From NCBI GenBank assembly GCA_951799445.1, contig OX637287.1, positions 32,072,224 to 32,136,223 on the forward strand: a stretch of 64,000 bases of DNA, written 5' to 3'. The position numbers and the translations under genes are program-made. Source of the stretch: Pseudisothecium myosuroides. Its lineage: Eukaryota; Streptophyta; Bryopsida; Hypnales; Lembophyllaceae. Positions 59,078 to 64,000 of this stretch are shown in pieces. Under the pieces are notes generated by a model that searched no databases, was not told the origin of the DNA, and was given only the letters and a program-made list of their open reading frames with translations. Numbering within the stretch: position 1 is the stretch's first letter; each line of letters begins with the position of its first letter.

Positions 59078-60904
59078 CATTAGATGAGATTTCAGACCTG
59101 TGGAGGGCTGCGTGTTCTCAGCCTGTGGGAACTGCCAAATTCAGGGCCGCGGCAGCTCACTAATGTGGCCGAGCGACTGCCACGTCGGGAAAAAAAAATT
59201 CAAAAAAAAAAATGAATTTTTTTTTCTATTTTTTTTTTTCATTTCAAGACTAAATTTGTTTTTATTTTTTTTATTTTTTTCCAGAATTCGTATCCCAGTG
59301 TCAGTATCCTGACCAGGGAACAATCAATGATGATAACGCTTTTTACTATTTATTTATTTTGTCCAAAAAAGCCAAATATACAAACGATGGAGAGAATTGC
59401 TCATAGCTCTATCTCCTGCAATAATAGATGGTAAATATATGGCATAATAGACATACGTACAGGCAATCTATGGAGATCAGTACTAGCTTCTTGCTTACCA
59501 AAAATATTTACTGAGACTACTGCCAGGGTGCAGTACCAGCTCACAGTAGTGATAAAAGATACATAGAATTACTCAGAAACGAATCAGGTGAGTGAATATG
59601 GAAATTAAAACAATACCGTTCAAGTCGATTTAGGTAAATCTGGGCCCTTGCTGCCAGTTATGCCCAAGTAAAACTTGATGACGGCAAAAGAACTTATGGA
59701 CGGCTACTGACATTACATCTCCACAGTATTGGATGGAGTCAGACTTCAGAAAAAACCACATATCCTTAGAACTCCAAGGTAACTGATTGGATACAGTTAC
59801 TGTCGTCACTTACACAGGACGAATGGATGATTCATAGTCGGTCCAACTACCTGAATACATACTGTTCAAACTGAGTAAGCTAAAGACTGGGATTACTAAT
59901 TTCAGCTTTGGTTAAACGCAAGAGCTATAGTGACTCAAGTTGTTTGCTGGGAATACTACCTTGCACTGTGCTTTTTGTGAGTAAGCCAAGGAGTGAACAG
60001 TAGCTTTGGCTGGACAAGTTAGAAGCATGGCATCATCGCAGCGACCGAGCTGTTCACAGGTTCAGAAGAGAAACTCTTATGATTGCATGAATGTTGGTTG
60101 TCTTTTCTGAGGATTATTTGCTCTAAGAATTTGGGTTACGATAAGTGAAGGCTATAACACGCGTTGCTTGCCTGTAGACACCTCGCATACGGCGTACTAA
60201 CCTCATTTTTTGATGTTGGTGGTCATGGGTGCAGGTGAGGGCAGCAACCTCTTGGAGTTACTCTTTATTCTTAGTTAGCAAAACCTCGTACTTCCAATGC
60301 ATCTAGTTATGTTTTAGTGCAAAATGCTGTGGATATTTATGAAAGTGGATAAATATAGGCCACTGAGAAATATTTGACGATACATAGACTAGTCACAGAA
60401 AAGTCTAGATGAGAATGATGGAAAATGAAGAGTTTGGAGTAGGCAGACTTTCTTATAAGCAAGCCTTTTACAAACAATTTCTTTGGTAGAATCTGATTCC
60501 CAAGGAAAATTATGGTTACACATAATGTCTATTTTGAAAGAATTAGAGTGCTTCTACTGAAAAATACAATATATGGTATGGCATTACCTTTGCTTGGATA
60601 GCACCGAATAGACAAGTATCCTGCAATGACTGATGTCTCAGGAAAAAATAGGAAGTTGTTTAAGTATAGGATCTAAACTAAAATGATCCTATCTGTACTA
60701 TGACTGAAAGCTGATATGCAAACTCATTCTAGATAAGAAACGAACCGACTAGCAGTAAATAGAATAATGCCTTGAATAAGGGATGTACCAGAATAAGCTC
60801 AATATTTTTGTCGGGAACAGCCATTCTTTGAAACTGCGGCGGGGGGACCAGCGTCGGGAACGGGCCTGAAACAGCCCTCCCAACCCCCCAAAACCCATCT
60901 ATTG
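59078..60904. mobile_element. Large family I element, copy 5, 1.8 kb
   Basis: Left end CATTAGATGAGATTTCAGAC. Right end, read minus, CAATAGATGGGTTTTGGGG, with GGGCTGTTTCAGGCCCG and GGTTCCCGAC-type segments like copy 3. The host F repeat shows where it went in (GAAGTTATTAGTGATTG), but the duplication is not clean. Other copies are 260-365 bases; this one holds an additional 1.45 kb. Confidence 0.6.
59335..60800. other. Unexplained non-repetitive segment inside family I copy 5
   Basis: About 1.45 kb unlike the AT-rich DNA around it, with balanced base composition and frequent stops on all strands. It may be captured genomic sequence, a solo LTR, or an unrelated insertion into the A-rich spacer. 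No coding frame, RNA gene or terminal repeat was recognised. Confidence 0.4.
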
Positions 60905-60995
60905 TAGTGATTGAGAAACATTTTAGTAGAAGGAAGTTCAATTTTTCTTGTTATTTTTTGACATCTCAAAGCCATTTTGCAAACACAATGAATCA

Positions 60996-61727
60996 GGGCC
61001 GCTTCACACTATGCCCGACCAAGTCGAGAGTCCGTGGAAGTGAGAGTCCAAACTTTGGTGAGAGTCCAAGGAAATTGGCAATAAATAGGCACCAAAATTT
61101 AGGAATTGGAGCCTTTGGCCAGCCATAGTGTGAAGCCTCCAAAGGCCAAGCCCAAAGTCCAAACCCCACCCATGTGTCAATTTTTTCAAGTAAAAGATAA
61201 AAAAAACATGAGAAAGGAGTCCAAAATGATCTTGGAAAAAAAATCACAGCACATGCTCTTCTCATCAAACAAGGAATATGAATGATATAAATGGAATAAA
61301 AGGGTGGCATTGATAATTGAAGGGAAGTAGGTTCATTGAATGCAAAGAGTCTCCATTGTCATGGTAGAGACTAGGTTTCAAACCCCAACGGCGACAAATA
61401 ACAAATAACAAATAACAAAAGGGGTGTACTACTACTTACCTACTGCCAAAACTGCAAATCCAGTCTTGTCATTTTTGACATTTTTCTGAAAAAAATTCGA
61501 CGGACTCTCGATTAGAGTTTGGGTCGGCCAAAAATGGAGACCCAAACTCTAATCGAGAGTCCGTCGCCATGTAGGCATTTCTCTGCCATGTAGGTAGTTT
61601 TGAGGGTGACGGACTCTCGACTTCGGGCATAGTGTGAAGGGTCGAGAGTCCAAACTCTTGGTTTCCTAAAATTTCATTGGTGGAAACCGACGGACTCTCG
61701 ACCTTCGGGCATAGTGTGAAGCGGCCC
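60996..61727. mobile_element. Tourist/PIF-type MITE, 732 bp, TSD TCA
   Basis: Ends GGGCCGCTTCACACTATGCC and complement, flanked by TCA at 60993-60995 and 61728-61730. F copy 1 has the empty site CAATGAGTCAATTGAATG. The GGGCC-type end and 3-bp TNA duplication fit PIF/Harbinger-type MITEs. The interior has repeated GGACTCTCGA and GAGAGTCCA words and a perfect 28-bp hairpin at 61498-61566. No gene. Confidence 0.85.
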
Positions 61728-61790
61728 TCAATTGAATGATATTTTATTTCTCCAATGTATGCATATGTTGGTTTTGAATGATTCTATTTG

Positions 61791-62110
61791 TTGGGGGGGC
61801 ATTTGAAGGCGCATTTGTCATGCATTCCTTCTTAGTTTTTGGTTACATATTTGATGTTGGTTGTAGCACTTGATTTGTTGTGTGCTAAGATCTTTATTTA
61901 CTTAACATACTCAGTGGAAGTCAAACTATTTTAGAAGATCTCCCCTTTTCACAACAAAATTCCAAGGATGAATAGTTGCACTTCTGACCTACATAAAAGG
62001 ATTCTTTGTCATTTGTCATACAGAAAACAGTTTCAACGTTGTTAAGGATTAAGGCCTACAAAAATATAGTTGCTTAGTATTTTGTTTAAACAAAGAATAT
62101 AATTATGAAA
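61791..62110 (+). promoter_or_regulatory. Distal upstream region of the second lectin kinase
   Basis: About 62045-62105 matches 26755-26815 upstream of the first kinase (TAAGGCCTACAAAAATATAG; TTTGTTTAAACAAA). The remaining part has no recognised features. Separated from the proximal leader by inserted DNA. Confidence 0.45.
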
Positions 62111-62670
62111 GCAAGACACTGAAGTTGTCACACCAAGTGGGCCCAATTGGATGAAAATGCATGAAATCTAGGATAAATGTGAAAAATAAGCCCCCTATTT
62201 TAAGTTGTATTAGTCCTGTGTTCTTCTCCTCTGTATCTAATTTGAGGTCTCTGATTTCAAATATAAATTCAAAAATTGCAAAAAAAAATCATGTTTCAAA
62301 AATATTAAATTCCTATATTTTCACCTTGCTAATCCCACTTCATGGAATGGATTTAACGTCCTGCATAGAGCATGGCCACCGCTACACATCCAACTTGGCA
62401 AGCTCAAATTTTTCATTTAATTTTGAAGGGTCCTCAATTTCCTTGTCCTTCACGGTTGTTCATCAAACACGGTCCATAAATAGTTGAATGACCACTTATC
62501 AAGTAGAATAAAGGATAAAACAACTAAATTTGGATGAATAGTGCTTTCAAGGGCCATTTTTGACATGCTAGGATTGAGTATTCAAGAGAATATTGTGAAG
62601 GACTTGTAAAGCTTTTTATCCAATTTGAAGAGTGCCAAACCTAAAGTGTGTAGCGGTGGTCGTGTTTTTA
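62111..62670. repeat. Repeat L, copy 2
   Basis: Lines shared with 48880-49010 (GATAAATGTGAAAAATAAGC; TCTGATTTCAAATATAAATT). No gene. Part of the DNA that separates the two segments of the duplicated promoter. Confidence 0.4.
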
Positions 62671-63094
62671 GAGCATCCGGACGCCGGCTTAGGGAGTAGT
62701 GCAAACTTGATGAGTTGTTGAGCCAGGGTTGGTGAAGTACTCCACGGCATGCACGGGGAAGAGAAAAAAATGACTAGTCATGGCCAAATTTGAAGAATAC
62801 TCGGGCAAATGGAGAGTCTTGAAAGTGTCTCGGTATTGGCTCTTTTTATCCTTTCAAAGTAGTTATTAAAGGTATGCTTTGAATGTTCAACGTTAGGCGG
62901 CATGGAAGTATGCATTGGAGACACAAAGGTGTACGTGAAGGGAGATGAGAGGTCTTAGGCCCTATGCATATCATTTTATGCCCCCCATCCCTTCTTGTAG
63001 TGGGGCACATGCTAAAGACACGGGCCGGGTTGCTAGGTGCCCGCCAAAGCAGCACTTGTCGTGGCTCCTTGGCATGTGAGCTATGGCAATGCTC
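62671..63094. mobile_element. Tourist-like MITE (1), TSD TTA
   Basis: Left end GAGCATCCGGACGCCGGC, right end (minus) GAGCATTGCCATAGCTCAC, flanked by TTA at 62668-62670 and 63095-63097. The 3-bp TWA duplication fits Tourist. The terminal repeat is short (GAGCAT), so certainty is moderate. Confidence 0.55.
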
Positions 63095-63097
63095 TTA

Positions 63098-63459
63098 GAG
63101 CATCTCCTGTAGCCCTCCAGATATCTCCTCCCAACTAGAATTTGGATGAAAAGCAAATAATTCTAACATTTGTCAGGCTCGGCCTTCTCTTTCCCCTCTA
63201 AAAAAATAATTTCTACAGGGGCCACTAACCCCTCTTCCGGTACCAAAATGGCTTGGGATTCGCAAGTTGTCCTAATAAATGTAAATTGTTTGACTTGTGA
63301 TTGGTTGGGAGTATATTTTGGGGAGTTGTGTGATTTGTGATTGGTTGGAAGTATATTTTATGGAGTTGCACTCTTGGAGATACAAGTGACCTTCTCCTCT
63401 TCATCGGACAGATCTTGAATCACGGAGCGGGGAAATGTTGAGGGCTGCAGGAGATGCTC
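63098..63459. mobile_element. Tourist-like MITE (2), TSD TTA
   Basis: Ends GAGCATCTCCTGTAGCCCTC and (minus) GAGCATCTCCTGCAGCCCTC, differing at one base in 20. Flanked by TTA at 63095-63097 and 63460-63462. The well-conserved ends suggest recent activity. It shares its left TTA with the MITE before it. Confidence 0.85.
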
Positions 63460-63479
63460 TTATGAAATAAAACTACAGT

Positions 63480-63734
63480 ACCGACACCGCAAAGCAATGT
63501 ATCAGACTCGGTTCAGCTAGCCACCCAACTGATGCTAGCCATGGATGATTGGGTCAGAGATTCGGACAGGAGAAGAGCAAGTGTTGAACTGTACGGAGTA
63601 TTACTTACAAGGACTAACGATATTCAGTCTGACTCCGTGTGTGATGTTTGGATTCCAGTTGAGGCAAGTTGTTTGCAAGCTCGAGTGTGAAATGTGAAGT
63701 CGCAGCCCCCGCCTGCGTTAAATCACTCAAGCGC
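63480..63734 (+). promoter_or_regulatory. Proximal promoter/leader of second lectin kinase
   Basis: Nearly identical to 26826-27080; differences include a one-base deletion and two substitutions. Presumably holds the transcription start. Confidence 0.6.
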
Positions 63735-64000
63735 ATGCATCCGAAGACGATGAGTCACTGGTTCGTGCCTCTTGTTCTCGTCCTGTTTACTCTGCAATGG
63801 GTTCTAGAAGTATTAGCAGTAAATGTCCTCGTGGGCAATGACCTTGAGGTGAAGCCTAAACAATACCTCACAAGCGCAAACGGCCAGTACTCCTTAGTGA
63901 TGCGGCCCGACTGCAATCTTGTAGTTTATAATGACTCTCAACCTTTTCTAGGCACCAATTTCTCAAACCACGAACGGACGCCTGATTGCTCCCTCTGGAT
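63735..64000 (+). CDS. Bulb-type lectin receptor-like kinase, second copy (5' part only)
   Basis: ATG at the same place as in the first copy; 88 codons before the window ends. Signal peptide, first lectin motif (RPDCNLVVY) and both cysteines (60 and 85) are intact. Against copy 1 there are nine base substitutions: four silent and five replacing residues (I7S, S74T, Y75N, A80E, P81R). Four of the five fall in eight codons between the two sugar-site motifs. No frame break in the visible part. Whether lectin, transmembrane and kinase parts are complete cannot be seen. Same orientation as copy 1, start codons 36.7 kb apart. Confidence 0.8.
   Translation, partial: MHPKTMSHWFVPLVLVLFTLQWVLEVLAVNVLVGNDLEVKPKQYLTSANGQYSLVMRPDCNLVVYNDSQPFLGTNFSNHERTPDCSLW

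Larger units (their letters stand above)
58568..61790. mobile_element. TTAA element, family F copy 2, split by I and a Tourist-like MITE
   Basis: Left end TTAACTCCTCACCGCCCAAG (TTAA 58564-58567). F sequence runs 58568-59077, resumes 60905-60995, then 61728-61790. The intervening DNA is the family I element and the Tourist-like MITE. The right end is missing or too decayed to place. Alignment with F copy 1 gives empty sites for the insertions. Confidence 0.65.

Noticed and set aside
59100..59323. Lys/Phe-rich frames on both strands
   Set aside because: Poly-A/T low complexity in the spacer of a family I element.

Overview
This window is nuclear DNA from a land plant or close streptophyte relative. 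The evidence is a spliced, membrane-anchored receptor-like kinase of the plant RLK/Pelle class, plant L1-type LINE reverse-transcriptase fragments, a two-gene PIF/Harbinger transposon and CACTA-, Tourist- and mariner-like MITEs in AT-rich intergenic DNA. The kinase architecture and the transposon mix make me lean to a non-flowering lineage, but the sequence alone does not fix the species.

Layout. 0-4.1 kb: a small MITE, a decayed LINE RT, a 4-bp-TSD transposon and a long retroelement-like repeat (called K/J here). 4.1-9.1 kb: one PIF/Harbinger element with convergent Myb/SANT-like and DDE transposase genes, both broken. 9.1-24.1 kb: three copies of K, each with a different GC-rich minisatellite core, a second LINE RT remnant, and two TTAA-flanked elements (families A and B). 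24.1-26.7 kb: AT-rich repeats. 26.8-30.3 kb: the only complete host gene, a 7-exon gene whose exons join in frame to 707 aa (signal peptide, two bulb-type lectin domains, transmembrane helix, RD-type kinase). 30.4-54.3 kb: almost entirely repeats (inverted pair of N elements, further K/J, H foldbacks, and TTAA elements A to E). 54.3-54.9 kb: a short non-repetitive block with unidentified open frames. 54.9-62.1 kb: TTAA elements A and F, foldbacks and LINE tails, with nested insertions that can be dated relative to one another. 62.1-64.0 kb: the promoter and first 88 codons of a second copy of the lectin kinase, cut off by the window end, with about 1.4 kb of transposon DNA in its upstream region.

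How it fits together. This is a receptor-kinase locus: two close paralogues in the same orientation, start codons about 36.7 kb apart, separated by transposon-filled DNA. The most unusual content is a set of related non-autonomous DNA transposons whose termini read TTAA-CCCCTAAA and its complement. Occupied and empty copies of the same host repeats lie in the window, so the 4-bp target duplication (TTAA once, ATAT once) can be read directly. This suggests a piggyBac-like, or other 4-bp-TSD, superfamily in a plant.
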